Notes under the pieces: generated by a model
The model's database searches: none
What the model was told of the DNA's origin: nothing
The model's input: only the letters and a program-made list of their open reading frames with translations
Position numbers and translations under genes: made by a program
NCBI GenBank assembly: GCA_030141605.1
Contig: JAQGDQ010000005.1
Location: 682,180 to 746,179, forward strand
Direction of reading: 5' to 3'
DNA: 64,000 bases
DNA from: Tubiluchus corallicola
Lineage: Eukaryota; Priapulida; Priapulimorpha; Priapulimorphida; Tubiluchidae
Part shown: piece after piece, positions 1 through 11,181 of the stretch
Numbering within the stretch: the stretch's first letter is position 1
How the letters are laid out: each line of letters starts with the position of its first letter

Positions 1-43
1 ACATACATACATACATACGTACGTACATACATATATATATATT
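1..43. repeat. ACAT/AT microsatellite
   Basis: Simple repeat of ACAT units grading into AT dinucleotides at the extreme left edge. It lies beyond the last recognisable DNAH2 exon, presumably in an intron. Confidence 0.85.
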
Positions 44-358
44 AAGCCCATACCAGTAGAATTAATATATACGATTCAATATGTACGTCTAACCTTGTAA
101 CATCATTGTAAATAAGTAATTGCATTATGATGTTTTAATCAATCATTCTTTGCTTTTATATTATCTCTAGCTAGGAACTATAGTGAAGATAAACAGAACA
201 CTAATTTCTTTCGAATAATATGCTTTTAGAGAACTTCCTTTAGATAGAAAATCCTTCAGTCTAATAACATTACAATCCCACATATCAAAAGCAGGCACGT
301 CAGAAAATTTTTTTTTAAAGTTCTCGACAGCATGTAAGCCAGCATACACTACGTATAC

Positions 359-3131
359 CTGAATTCTCCGAGACACTTTTTGGAATGGGGGAAGATAAGA
401 AGAGTGTGAGAGTTCTAAAATTGAACAAATCCTGCCAACTTCAGCTTGGTCAAGTTGCTTCTTCAAACCTATATTGTCAAACAAATCAAAAATCAAAATT
501 TATTAAAACAATAAATTAGATTAGCTTATTTTTCACAATGTTTGATGAAAGTGAATGCTAATCTAAATCAGATGTCACAGCACACTATTCTGAAACCTGA
601 TGGTACAAACCCACAATTAATTTAATCTTGATGCCAAACTGGAAAGGTGGGAAATGAAAAAATATGACACAGCCTAAATTTGAACCAGGAACAATTGGTT
701 TAGAAAGCCAACACCTAGCCACTAGGCCTTCATGTCTCCCAGTAATTATGGCAGTCCGAAGTACGTCCCTAATAGCTGGTCAATCAGTCCACAAATTAGA
801 GCATCACTCTAGTGTCAGGTATCCAACATTGAAAAATGTTGAAATACTTGTAAGTAATTTATATTCTGAAACATTTTTCCTCTTCAGTGTATAAACATTC
901 ACTGGCAGTTAAACACAATCTGCCAAAACAAATATCAATGAACCTGAAAGATCTTTGCAACGTCGCCTCCAAAACTCGATCTCTTCTAATGGTCCGGCAT
1001 TCTCGCTCACTTCTAGTGACTCTTGTGAGCTGAGAACCTCTTTAATTTGTCGTGTCCAGTAAACCATGGTAGCTGCAGAAAATATCCAAAAAAAGTACAA
1101 GCCAGCATACAAAAAAAGTATATTACAAACCAGACTATTTCGAATAAGTTCCCTATATAAAGCATGGAAATTGTACAGAATGCACAATATTTTAGCTATT
1201 AGCTATGATACAGTGTAATTTAAATAAAAGTACTAACATTCCAGACGCTGAACGAATTCTTTATCTTTAGCAGCAACTTCAACAGGTATGTCACTTCCCT
1301 CGGTAGGTACATACAGCACTGTGTAACCAAGTAACTTATATCTATATTGTCAAAAATATTTCATTAACAATGCTCATCTTGTTGCATAATACTTTACACA
1401 AATACCAGCTCTTTGATGAAGACAAGCATACAGACCGGACACTGTAAAATAAAAACTAATTTAAAATAAAAACCAATAAAACCAACTAACATAATCAATG
1501 AGCAAAATAGAAAGATGAAGGCTAACGAAAAACACGGATTGTCAATTATTTATGCACAAATAACAGGCGGCAATCAGCAATTCTAATTTAAAAACGTTAT
1601 GAAATCATTTACTTGGTATCAGTAAGAGAGGCCATGCACTTGTATACTGATGCTAAAAAATCATGTTTGATGCTCTCTGGCCAGAACGTATTCCGAAACA
1701 AACTCGGTACATAAACAGATTTCATGAGCTTCAGCAAACTGTCCATGTAGTTTCCATGCATGTTCCCATATTGTACGACGCGAAAGAAATTCTCTTCATC
1801 AATTCGGGTGTGGCAATCAGCTAAGTAAAAATCCGTATGTATAAAACACCGTACTTATTCTGTTTCTTGACACGGAAAATATTTTTTGTTGCGAAATTCT
1901 ATTAATTCTTTTTACTAATGCAAGTTTCTAGTCTAGTTACCGTCAAAATAAGTTGATTCAAGCTTACAAGCACATTTAAGGCTGATGCTGTAAGACTATT
2001 CAGTGGCCATATCCTATCGCTTTAAGACTTAGATGTTTAGCACATTCAAATTTTTATTAGGCCCAATTTGTAGAATGAATTTTGGCTGAAATCATATTTC
2101 AATAGAAAAACACTGCTTAAACTTCAAATTACTCTAATAATAACAAGAAACTAATTTTAATATTATCTATAGTGTTTTCGTTTGTTGTTTTACCTGGAAG
2201 TTGGAAGTTCACAGATGACGATTTCAACTTATATACATACCATGATAGACTTTTCATCTTTCTCAGCAATAAAGTCAACCTATCTCATAATCAGTTGTAG
2301 TAGCCATATGGTACTGTACTTAACTACTAATTTACAACTTATTAATTCACAGTCATCTCTGCATATTATTACGCTTACTAGTGAACTTATTGATTATTAA
2401 GCTCACGTGAACTCATTAATTCACAGTAGTTCTCTGAATATTATTAGGCTTAAAGAAAACAAAAAAAATACTTTTAAGAAAGTAGAATAGTTGCTTCATT
2501 GGACAAATGGGAACTGTCATCTCAATACATAAGTTCTGTTCAGAATCCAAATACACAATAAGTATTGATTTGGACATGTCAAAGAAGAATAGCTGTATCG
2601 CTTCATCATGTTCAGCAGTCCACATATGCTTTCGAAGCCCTTTCAAACACACTTTATCCTTTATCAAATGCACCTGCAAAGATTCATACAAAACTACAGC
2701 CAAAAATCTACAATACTTAGTTTACTGGTGCCCAATGTTAGCTCATTTTCTTATGCCCAAAAAAAATCACATAACTTTATGCTGAAACAGACATGTATAT
2801 TAAAACGGATTAGGTAGTTGTCGTCAAATGTCTAAGAATTTATAATTGCCTGGTAATTCGGCATTGCATATTGAATGATGACAAATTTACATTGTCTAAT
2901 TTAAATATTAGGTATAATCTACATACCAGTGTGTGATATTTATCATATCAGTAAATGAATATATCAACTAATGGTCAGTTCTATATTATGAAGTGAGTTC
3001 ATGAAATTTGATGAGAAAACATATCTAACAATTTTAGCAGCAAAAACTTATTTATTTGATTTGACTGCTAGTGCAGTTAAATTTGTATGTATGTATATAT
3101 TGTTTATATATGGTGTATGGCAGATGAAGCC

Positions 3132-3169
<38 letters not shown>

Positions 3170-4581
3170 CTAGGGGTGTATGGCAGATGAAGCCATTGTA
3201 ACTGTTTCACTGACTGTTACCTATCCATTTACTAGGACTAATGCTGCTTAACATCTTGGACAAGTATACCTTGTTGAGAGCCGAGTGGACCACTGCGCCA
3301 AGTAGACCACTTGATGCGCTAAAAGTAGTGTCCTACATGGGCAGCCCAAGTAGGACACTAGCGATTTTTGTCGAGAATCGGTAATTTTGTCAAATTTTTG
3401 AAAATTCTGTGAACGTTTCTTCATTTTATTATTTACAGAAATAATTGCAAATTTAAAAATAAGACAGATGCTGCTAAGCCTTCACAACACCAAAAAGTAA
3501 TTTTTAACATTTAAGAAAAGCAAGGATAATTAGTTTTAATATTATCAGTAGTATTGTAACATGTAGGGCACTGTCCTACATGGCTCGCTAGCCCATGTAG
3601 GACACATAGATTGCTAGAACGTTTACTTATAAGAAAACAATTATTTGCCCACGAGGTAGTGAAACGGATCACCTGTTTGTGAAGTGAGACAAAATCAAAA
3701 ATGATATACCTTAAACAAATTTTGTATTCGCAAAAAAGTGTTTTTTTTCCACTTCAACAACATTAATATCGAAACCAAATTTAATATTGTCCTGTCTACC
3801 AGCTCAGAATAAAATTCTTTTATTTTATTAGATGTATAATAAATTATTCAACGTGTACTAACGTTTTTAATTATTATTATTACATAAACAAGCACAACGG
3901 ATGCTGTCAGTGCACTTAACGACTCAATTCGCGACCTGTCTCTAGTGTCCTACTTGGGCAGCCCAAGTAGACCGCGGCAATAAAGGGCCAACTGAGGCAA
4001 TAAATGATTTATTATTAGCAAGAATAAGATTTGCAAATGGCTCATAGCTAAACTAAAGAAAATCTTTTTTTCAACACATTAAAATTGTGAAATATACTGC
4101 TTAATATAAGTAATAATAACGCTAATAATTGAGACCAACATTTTATACATATATAACTATTACGCCTTATTGATTTTGCTGTAATGCAAGCAGAACACAT
4201 ACCAAACTTGCACAATACTGGAAACGTTCATCTTCATAACTTTGCTTGTAATCTATATCACTAACAGTAACAGCAAGATCTGCGTCGCCTTCAGCAGTGG
4301 CAGCAACAGCTGTAGCAGTTTCTTCCGACACTGTTTTGTCAACTAAATCTACACCTACGATATGAAAACGTAAAAAAAATCGAAATTTTTATAACTGCTC
4401 AGTAGGGCGTTTTGCAGTTGACTGTAACTCAACAGTTACAGTCTGTAGAGTGTAGGCTAGAATTTTAGAAAATTCTGAAGTAACTTCTATATAGTTCTAA
4501 GCACAATTCATACAATCACATACCATTCGTTTTAGCGGCCGGCGACTCTGAAATATTTTCTTTGTCGTTTTCAGAAGGCAT
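359..4581 (-). CDS. DNAH2: Axonemal dynein heavy chain 2-like, N-terminal exons (partial)
   Basis: Heavy chain of an inner-arm axonemal dynein, the ATP-driven motor of cilia and flagella. Only the N-terminal tail (DHC_N1 region, which binds other dynein subunits) is in the window. Coding exons on the minus strand in order: 4524-4581, 4203-4354, 2472-2673, 1613-1820, 1238-1341, 944-1072, 359-468. They give 321 codons with matching phases and GT-AG sites. The start ATG at 4581 has an in-frame TGA two codons upstream. Diagnostic stretches are HMWTAEHDEAI, FWPESIKHDFL, YWTRQIKEVLSSQE and GPLEEIEFWRRRC, which follow vertebrate DNAH2 closely and in order. A full protein would be about 4,400 residues, so most of the gene lies to the left. 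The acidic first 70 residues are poorly conserved. Intron 2 holds a palindrome-ended repeat and intron 6 a SINE-like relic. Confidence 0.9.
655..735 (-). mobile_element. tRNA-derived SINE head (relic)
   Basis: Read on the minus strand this has a box A-like stretch (709-724, TAGTGGCTAGGTGTTGG) followed 25-30 bases later by a box B-like GGTTCAAATTT (677-687). That spacing is the internal pol III promoter layout of tRNA genes and tRNA-derived SINEs. It does not fold as an intact tRNA, so a SINE relic is preferred. It lies in DNAH2 intron 6. Confidence 0.5.
3137..3171. repeat. (AT)n(AG)n microsatellite
   Basis: About ten TA units followed by about six GA units. The sequence GGTGTATGGCAGATGAAGCC occurs on both sides (from about 3112 and 3175), so the array is flanked by a short direct repeat. 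Confidence 0.85.
3272..3976. mobile_element. Palindrome-ended interspersed repeat, copy A
   Basis: About 700 bases in DNAH2 intron 2 that match, in reverse orientation, the element at 41887-42700. Both ends carry the palindromic module GTCCTAC-TGGGC-GCCCA-GTAGGAC (near 3329-3357 and 3950-3976), with another diverged copy near 3568-3603. The left terminus (TGTTGAGAGC at 3272) resembles the terminal inverted repeat of copy B; the right terminus is too diverged to place exactly. No transposase reading frame is present, so this looks like a non-autonomous DNA transposon. The family is not recognised. Confidence 0.7.
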
Positions 4582-4879
4582 AATTGGTCATTCTTGCAAC
4601 AATACATATGATTTACTTCAATTTATAATTGAAATTCCTTTAACACCCCAAAACTTTAGAAGCAAGATTTATTGTCAATGGGCCGAAAGATCAGACTGAA
4701 TTCAACACGTAGTTGCTAAGGACGCTTCCCGTATCAATTCAACTGCGCTTGTTTGCAAAATCTTAACATGCAGCACTACTCTCATTATCCTATATTATCA
4801 TTAATTCATTATTCGGATTATCCTATACTGTTATGCTGTCATGATTAGGAGTTAAGCGAATACACTAGTATAAACCCCA
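4582..4879. other. 5' flank of DNAH2
   Basis: Non-coding stretch between the DNAH2 start codon and the LINE relic. It presumably holds the DNAH2 promoter and 5' UTR, but I see no clear core promoter element. Confidence 0.4.
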
Positions 4880-6420
4880 TATTTTTCCACAAAATAATTG
4901 TTGATTAATTTTTTTTTAAATTTACTGTGGTTAATAATTTAAAATGATGCAGCAATCACCATGGCAGGCAAATTATTCCATTCGTTCACAACTCTCACAG
5001 AAAATGAATATTTTAAAACGTCAATACGTGACCACTCTTTAAACATTTTAAACTATGTCCTCTATTTTTAGAATCAACAACTAAATTAAAGAATTTTTGC
5101 TGCAAAATGTTTTCTTATCTATTTGATATTTTATAAAATTCAATAAGATCTCCACGGTGTCTTCTAAATTCAAGTGTGGTCAAACTGCAATATTTTAATC
5201 TTCCCAAATATGCCAGATTTCTACAACCTAATATTATTCTTGTAGCACACATTTGTACACTTTCCATAAGCAATATATCTTTCTGATAGTGGGGATTCCA
5301 AAGCTGCACACAGTATTCTAGGTGAGGTCTAACCAAACCAAAGCATAATTTCAATACAATCTCTTTATTTCTAGACACGATATACCACTTTATCATCCCC
5401 AAAATTTTGTTTGCTTTCTTAACAGAGGATACACATGGGAAAATTTCAAGTCTGGTGTTGTCATTGTGATCACATCAAGATCATATTTATTCTTTGTACA
5501 TTGAAGAGTTGTTCCATTCATAATGTGGATGCGCCCAGTCCAGGCAAAGAAATGGCAAAAATCAGTATTGAATTTTGCGATAGACCTGCAATTTATTAAA
5601 ATAACAGATCACAAAAAGTGCTTAAGAATGTGTTAAAGGTTATTACTATTTAGACAAAATAAAAAATTAGATTTAAAAAGACTCAAGCATAAATTATTAC
5701 TTTATGATTTTAGAGATTTGAAGCATTTCTAACCAATTTGAACTATTAACTAATTATTAAAGTAGATGGTGACTTACATTTACTGGTGACAACTTTGGCT
5801 TGAAAGTACAACTAGTGACTGCTAAACTGTAACAAAATAAACAAAGCAATGCAAGTATCACCAAACAACATGATCAGCATAGCAGCAACAGAAAATCTAA
5901 CTACGTGCAAAAACAAGTGTGATTGATAGGTGACGTACACTACTAAAGCTTAGGTCACATAACTAAGGCTGGCTTCGTTTCAAACACTTTCAGGAAATGA
6001 TGTTTGTAAAAATACGAAAAAAAAAAAACAAATAATTATAGAATGCTAGATTAAATTGCTTGACATAAACACATAACATTATCACTTTTAAGATTCCCAA
6101 AACCGCCATCCATCACCTCACATTTACCAACATAAAATAACATTTACCAATCATTACACCACCTATATAGTTGTTCAATATCATGCTGTAAAACCAATGA
6201 ATCTGCTACAGAGTTCATTGGATTATAGAATTTTGTATCATCTGCAAATTTTAAAATGTGAATGGAAATCTTATTATCTATATCATTAATGAAAATAGTG
6301 AACAACACCAGTCCAAGTACCCGTCCCTGTGGAACACCTCTAGTCACCAACTTCTCAGAAGATTCTACACCATCAAGTACGACACATTTTAAACACTTTA
6401 ACAAAGGTAGTCTAAATTAA
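4880..6420 (-). mobile_element. CR1/L2-like LINE relic, reverse transcriptase C-terminal half
   Basis: Decayed non-LTR retrotransposon on the minus strand, interrupted by the LTR-like insertion at 5524-6071. The upstream part (6072-6420) has the RT signature GVPQGRVLGLVLF and the catalytic FADD motif (6144-6404). The downstream part has VKKANKILGMIK, LVRPHLEYCVQLWNP and GLTTLE/RRHRGDLIEFYK-type motifs (5115-5440), then the usual C-terminal RGHSLK and WNNLP-like region (4880-5115) in several frames. Frameshifts and stops make it inactive. The 5' half, including the endonuclease, is absent, as expected for 5'-truncated LINE copies. Confidence 0.85.
5524..6071. mobile_element. Solo LTR-like element, copy 1
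   Basis: 548 bases beginning TG and ending CA, flanked by perfect 5-bp direct repeats CATAA (5519-5523 and 6072-6076). These are the signs of a solo LTR left by recombination. It sits inside the LINE relic; removing it together with one CATAA makes the LINE reading frame continuous across the junction, which fixes both ends. A diverged copy in the same orientation lies at 23364-23872. There is no internal coding sequence; the parent retrotransposon family is unknown. Confidence 0.85.
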
Positions 6421-7048
6421 TAATTTAATATCACCCACAACATGCTTAATTTTTCACATGGCAAAACAAGTGCTTTCTTGCTTTTCGTTTCACAAATCAC
6501 ACTTCAGATTTTCTTTACACAAACATTTAAAATTACATTTGTCTTCAACAATATTTAATTTCACATTTAAAGTTTGCTTGCTCTGAATTGGGCTGCGTGA
6601 ATCACACCGACCTAGTCGTGAACAAAGAGAACAAAAAATATTATGGACACACTTGACTTTCTCTTTAAAGAATTTGCATATTGCTAATTCAATATCCTTG
6701 TAGAAATTGACAATGATCAGATGCTAGACGTGTAAACTCGCTTAGGGAAGGTGGTTATTTTGAGAATAAGAGCAAGTACGGTTTTTATAAGCTGGGTTTT
6801 AATTGGTAGGTGCTAGCCTAGTTCATTAAAATTATTGTGTAAATATACTAGCTTCTAAAGACTCTACTTGTATTATCTGGATTATAATTATTGACTTTTG
6901 TATTTACCTTACCGGATAATTACCGTTATTTTTGTGATATAAGTGTAAGGTGCAGTGCTGAAATGAATAAAATCTTGAATGCCCCTGGCAGACATTACAA
7001 AGGGGAGTTAGCGAAGTAAAATGTATCTGAGGTAGCAACTAAAGGAGT
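6421..7048. other. Intergenic, no gene seen
   Basis: AT-rich sequence between the LINE relic and an 80-bp tandem duplication. I see no coding exon, RNA gene or clear element. Confidence 0.5.
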
Positions 7049-7212
7049 CTGAGGGGGTACGTGTCATTTAGGCATGGGACACTTGAGCTGCTGTTAGCCA
7101 AGAAACATTTGGCACCAATAAAACTAAACTGAGGGGGTACGTTTCATTTAAGCATGGGACGCTTGAGCTGCTGTTAGCCAAGAAACATTTGGCACCAATA
7201 AAACTAAACTGA
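7049..7212. repeat. 80-bp tandem duplication
   Basis: Two units with an exact period of 80 bases (7049-7128 and 7129-7208) plus four bases of a third. I count three differences between the units, so the duplication is fairly recent. Each unit starts CTGAGGGGGTACG and ends in an AATAAAACTAAA stretch. No known family recognised. Confidence 0.9.
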
Positions 7213-9300
7213 ATTTTTATTTTTGTTTTGAAGTTTTTATTAATAATCTTAATAATGATTTGCTAGTTTTTTAACTCACATTATTTTTTAAGATTGCTTC
7301 ACCAAATTTTAACTATGCAGTGTACATAATGTGATTATAACAATAGAGGGATCGCAAAATGTCAATCAATGAGCGAAAGTCCACCACACAATGGCCAATC
7401 AGATGCTTTAACTGGTTGGCTGCTGCACAGCCTCTGAAGCTCACTCCCACTGAAGCATTCAGAATATACTTAAACAGTAAATATATCACAATTGTGCGTG
7501 TATACATGATTAAATTCTTTTTACTTAGACAAAAAGCAAACAAATGTTGAAAATGGATCAAACATGCAGAAGACCTCATGGAAAACTAAACCCTTTAAAA
7601 ATTAATAAAAACCATGCTCTCTTCTGTTGTTCCATAATGTAAGAATGTAATATACTGACTTCAGCACTCTATATGTACAGAACAAAATAGTATTTATTAA
7701 ACTTGATAGTTAATAAGGCCTCTTAGTTATCATATTCACAAAGTTTAATCTGGGCAGCTTAGGTTGTTTAAAATCAAGTATCAGTGCTCATGTAAATCAT
7801 TTAAATTGTTGATGCATAAGTTGTTTTATTTGTATCATTATACCTCTAAATAGATATAACTGAAATATCCTTGTCAATAGCTGAGATTCAGATTTGTTTT
7901 GCCACTAAGCAAGATTTTTGAAGAACTCGAGTTGCATTATATACTTTTTTATACTGAAGTTTGATCTCATGACACTGGAAAACAATTTGGTTGCAAGTGT
8001 AAGTAAAAAATCTGTGATTTTATTTTTACAACAAGTTTGTGCAGTGGTAGGCTATTTTCATTGAAGACCAGCATTCTGATCATTAGGTAACAATTTTTAA
8101 TCCCTCACATAAAACATTGATATAACGCACATATCCTTGATTGAAATTATTAAGTATTTTTATTTTTGGAAGTCAAATAAGTACAAGAGTGATATATTTT
8201 CTGAAATAAGAGACAAATCGTTACAAATCACCCACTTATTTTTCGTGCTTTTACCCGTATGTTTATAGTTATTCCATACAGTAGTAGCTGTCAGCAAAGA
8301 AAAGTTCGTGAGGCAAAAGCCAAGGCAGCATGGCTTAATTCCAACTGTAATCTGTGTATTAAAACCAGTCAAATAACTCTGCAGTTTCATTTTTTGAACT
8401 GAATGAACGTAATACCTTGCGTGAAAGAATTTGAAATTTGTGCTGTTATATTTAACAATACCTATGTACTCACCCCTCTTCTGAAAATAGAAGTGCCTGT
8501 TTGTTGTCTCAGACAAGCATACTGTATCTCTAGAAAAAGCTGTCTGGAAACATAACATTCAGAAATGGGTGGGCAGTTTAGAGTTTCATTATTTTATGGT
8601 AAACAATTATTATATTGGCTCTAACAGGTCGTGAAATTAATATTATTGTGCATATTCAGCAGCAGCATTTCCGATGCATGCTGCCCATTTTCTTATTTGC
8701 ACATAAGTCAAATAAAACTCATTAATTCTCAACTAGACTGCAGCAGCAAATGATTACAGTAATACATATTTAAGTAAAAAAGAAAGTGGATCATTGCTCT
8801 GCATAAAAGTTCTGTGTTCTTAATTTTTAGTTTGGTGAGCAAACAGTTGGTTACATAAAAAAGTGCTTCTGTCCCTGTTAAGCTGTACCAGTTGGCAGCC
8901 AGCTAATATAATTAACATGGCCGAATCTTGCCACACATGAATTACATGTGAGATTTTAATTCTTTTACCATAGTAGATGTTGCACAAAGCAAATGTAGAC
9001 ACGCGGATATAATAAAAATGTAGATTAAATGTAGATGAGATATATGTAGATGTTCCAAACACAGCTTCTTAGCTAATCTAATCTTTCTCATTCATAATAT
9101 GCTCTAATGATTTAATAATTCTGAAAAAATGGGAAACTTTGGTATAAATTAAAATCATAAAATTAAATTATTTTTAAATAAATACACAAGCCTTGCAAAC
9201 TTTGAAATCTAAAGCCATTTATTTCTAGGTATTGATTGCAGATAACATTTAATCAAAAGTGTTATTTCCAGATTATTAATGAGTTAATTAATATATTTTT
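7213..9300. other. Intergenic, no supported gene
   Basis: AT-rich DNA upstream of CHMP7. The longest open frame (8160-8558, minus, 132 codons) has no recognisable domain or conserved composition. An AG preceded by a T-rich run at 9301-9302 could be a splice acceptor for a CHMP7 5' UTR exon. Confidence 0.5.
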
Positions 9301-9326
9301 AGGTAAATTTTGGCTATTTGTAAACC

Positions 9327-10604
9327 ATGGAGAACATTCCAGGGTATTTTCCTCAATGTTGGTCTGACGACGAACGAATGGATGCTCTGTTTTCTGAAAT
9401 TCGTCCCGTTTCTATGAATCCAGCAGATTTTCCAGGGAAGATGTCTTTCTGGACCGATTTAATCCTGCGTGTCTGTAAAGAAGAAAATAAAATTTGTTTT
9501 GATTATGAGTTTTTAAGTAGGCGATTAAACCGTAAGGGCAGAGTCCCACTTTCATTAGAAACAGCTATTCAAGAACTTGTAAAGCAGAGAAAAGTTCTGT
9601 CCTGTTGTGATATTATGGAAGCTGCTGAAAAGAAACAGAAGGGTTGGATTTCATGGGGATTTGAAACATTTGTGAAAACACCTGTCTTATGGACTGTTAG
9701 GTGGTTTTATGATCCTATAATTTCTTCCACCCAGCTTAAGCAAACACAGTTTGTTGCGATGGATGTTCTTAAATTAAGTGCGCAGCAATTGTTAAACATC
9801 TGTGATAAAGATTTGCTAGCTAGTGAAAGTGATTCTGATATTGTAGATTACGACACCATGAGACAAAAATGTCAACACTTTTGTCCTTCTGAAGAAATGT
9901 TTGAGCTTGTTTTGGCTTACTTAAGAAGTGAAAGTAAAATTAACATTTGCGAAACTGCAGGCCAGAAGTTTGTTAAATTTGGTAATGAACAGGAAACTCA
10001 TAAACCAGTGCTTTCAGAAGCAGAAGTTTCAAGTATTCAGTTAGATAAAGCTAGAAGTATTTTAGAAAAGCAGGTTAAGAATCTAGAGGATGATCGTGAA
10101 AGATGTGTGATGATTGCAAAAGCATATTTGAGTAAAGGGCAAAAAAATCTAGCAAAAAAGACTTTAAAACGCAAGTGGCACATTGAGATGCTAATTAACA
10201 AAAAACAAGATGCCTTGAATAATGTGCATGACCTAAAGTATAAATTGTGTGATACAAAATCAAATGCCAAGGTGTTGGAGGCATATAAATCCTGCGTGTC
10301 AGTAATGAAACAAACTATATCGCTGGAAGAGGTTGATAAAACTGTGTGCGAAGTCAACGAAGTTTTAGAAGATCAACAAGAAATTAACAAAAGCCTTTCT
10401 ACTGGATTTACTGATATTAATACTTCAGAGAGTGAACTTGAAAATGAATTACATGAACTCCTAGCACAAGATAGTGCATCTGAAGCTACTATTAGTAAAG
10501 GTGAACCTGACTTGGACAGACAACTGGAAAATATTCTTCCCCGTGTTCCTGCACATGTACCTTTTTCTGGAAAGGGAGAGAGAAAAGCAACTGTGCTTTC
10601 ATAA
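9327..10604 (+). CDS. CHMP7: Charged multivesicular body protein 7 (ESCRT-III related)
   Basis: CHMP7 is a hybrid ESCRT protein. Its N-terminal half has tandem winged helices like the ESCRT-II subunit VPS25, and its C-terminal half is an ESCRT-III (Snf7-like) helical domain. It recruits ESCRT-III to the inner nuclear membrane to reseal the nuclear envelope and also acts in endosomal sorting. Here 425 residues (human about 453): winged-helix region roughly 1-220 (FPQCWSDDERMDALFSEIR, FWTDLILRVCKEE, GRVPLSLETAIQELV), ESCRT-III region roughly 230-390 (basic KAYLSKGQKNLAKKTLKRK, then acidic ELENELHELL). The start is firm: Kozak-like ACCATGG with an in-frame TAA two codons upstream. The whole coding region is one exon, unlike the multi-exon vertebrate gene and every other gene in this window, so a retrocopy or intron loss is possible; the intact frame argues for function. 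Confidence 0.93.
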   Translation: MENIPGYFPQCWSDDERMDALFSEIRPVSMNPADFPGKMSFWTDLILRVCKEENKICFDYEFLSRRLNRKGRVPLSLETAIQELVKQRKVLSCCDIMEAAEKKQKGWISWGFETFVKTPVLWTVRWFYDPIISSTQLKQTQFVAMDVLKLSAQQLLNICDKDLLASESDSDIVDYDTMRQKCQHFCPSEEMFELVLAYLRSESKINICETAGQKFVKFGNEQETHKPVLSEAEVSSIQLDKARSILEKQVKNLEDDRERCVMIAKAYLSKGQKNLAKKTLKRKWHIEMLINKKQDALNNVHDLKYKLCDTKSNAKVLEAYKSCVSVMKQTISLEEVDKTVCEVNEVLEDQQEINKSLSTGFTDINTSESELENELHELLAQDSASEATISKGEPDLDRQLENILPRVPAHVPFSGKGERKATVLS

Positions 10605-11175
10605 TTATTTGTGGTATGTTAATCAAAGGTGAAAATGTCGAAAGACTTCTTGTTTTTTTTATTATTGATTATTATATATTTGAGTATATTCATCAGATAG
10701 TCTTGTTAAAGACTAATTATATATATATCTCTAGTAGTATGTCATGAGGTTGTTTAGCTTTTGTATGAAATTGTACAGGCAATGCAGACAGGAGTGCCAC
10801 AGCATTTTAAAGTATGTTTTAGAATAATAGTCTCCTTTACTGCCACTTCGTATTTGATATTTGAAATGTCGCGACTGGAATGATTTAAACTTCTGATTCT
10901 ACTGAAAATATGAGTTTTTACTAATTTATTATATAACACAAGTATTTTAGGTTAATGCCAGTGTCTAGGCTAGTAATTTAAGTAAATCATAAGAAACATC
11001 ATGGGCTGTAATATTATATTGGTATTTTACTCAAAAAAAAGTGCTGATATTACCGTATCTGTAATTAAGACTAATCTGTAGATAAAACAGCAGCAATAGT
11101 TTCGTTTGTTTGCTCGTTTACTTATTTTATTTAAGAATTGTAATTATCATTGTCAAATTTTAGTACAGAATGAAG

Positions 11176-11181
11176 AATAAA
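11176..11181 (+). terminator. Candidate poly(A) signal for CHMP7
   Basis: AATAAA about 570 bases after the CHMP7 stop codon, in the sense orientation. Such hexamers are common in AT-rich DNA, so the assignment is tentative. Confidence 0.3.

Noticed and set aside
8160-8558. 132-codon open frame on the minus strand
   Set aside because: No recognisable domain, no splice context and no conserved-looking motif. One frame of this length is not surprising by chance in 64 kb read in six frames.
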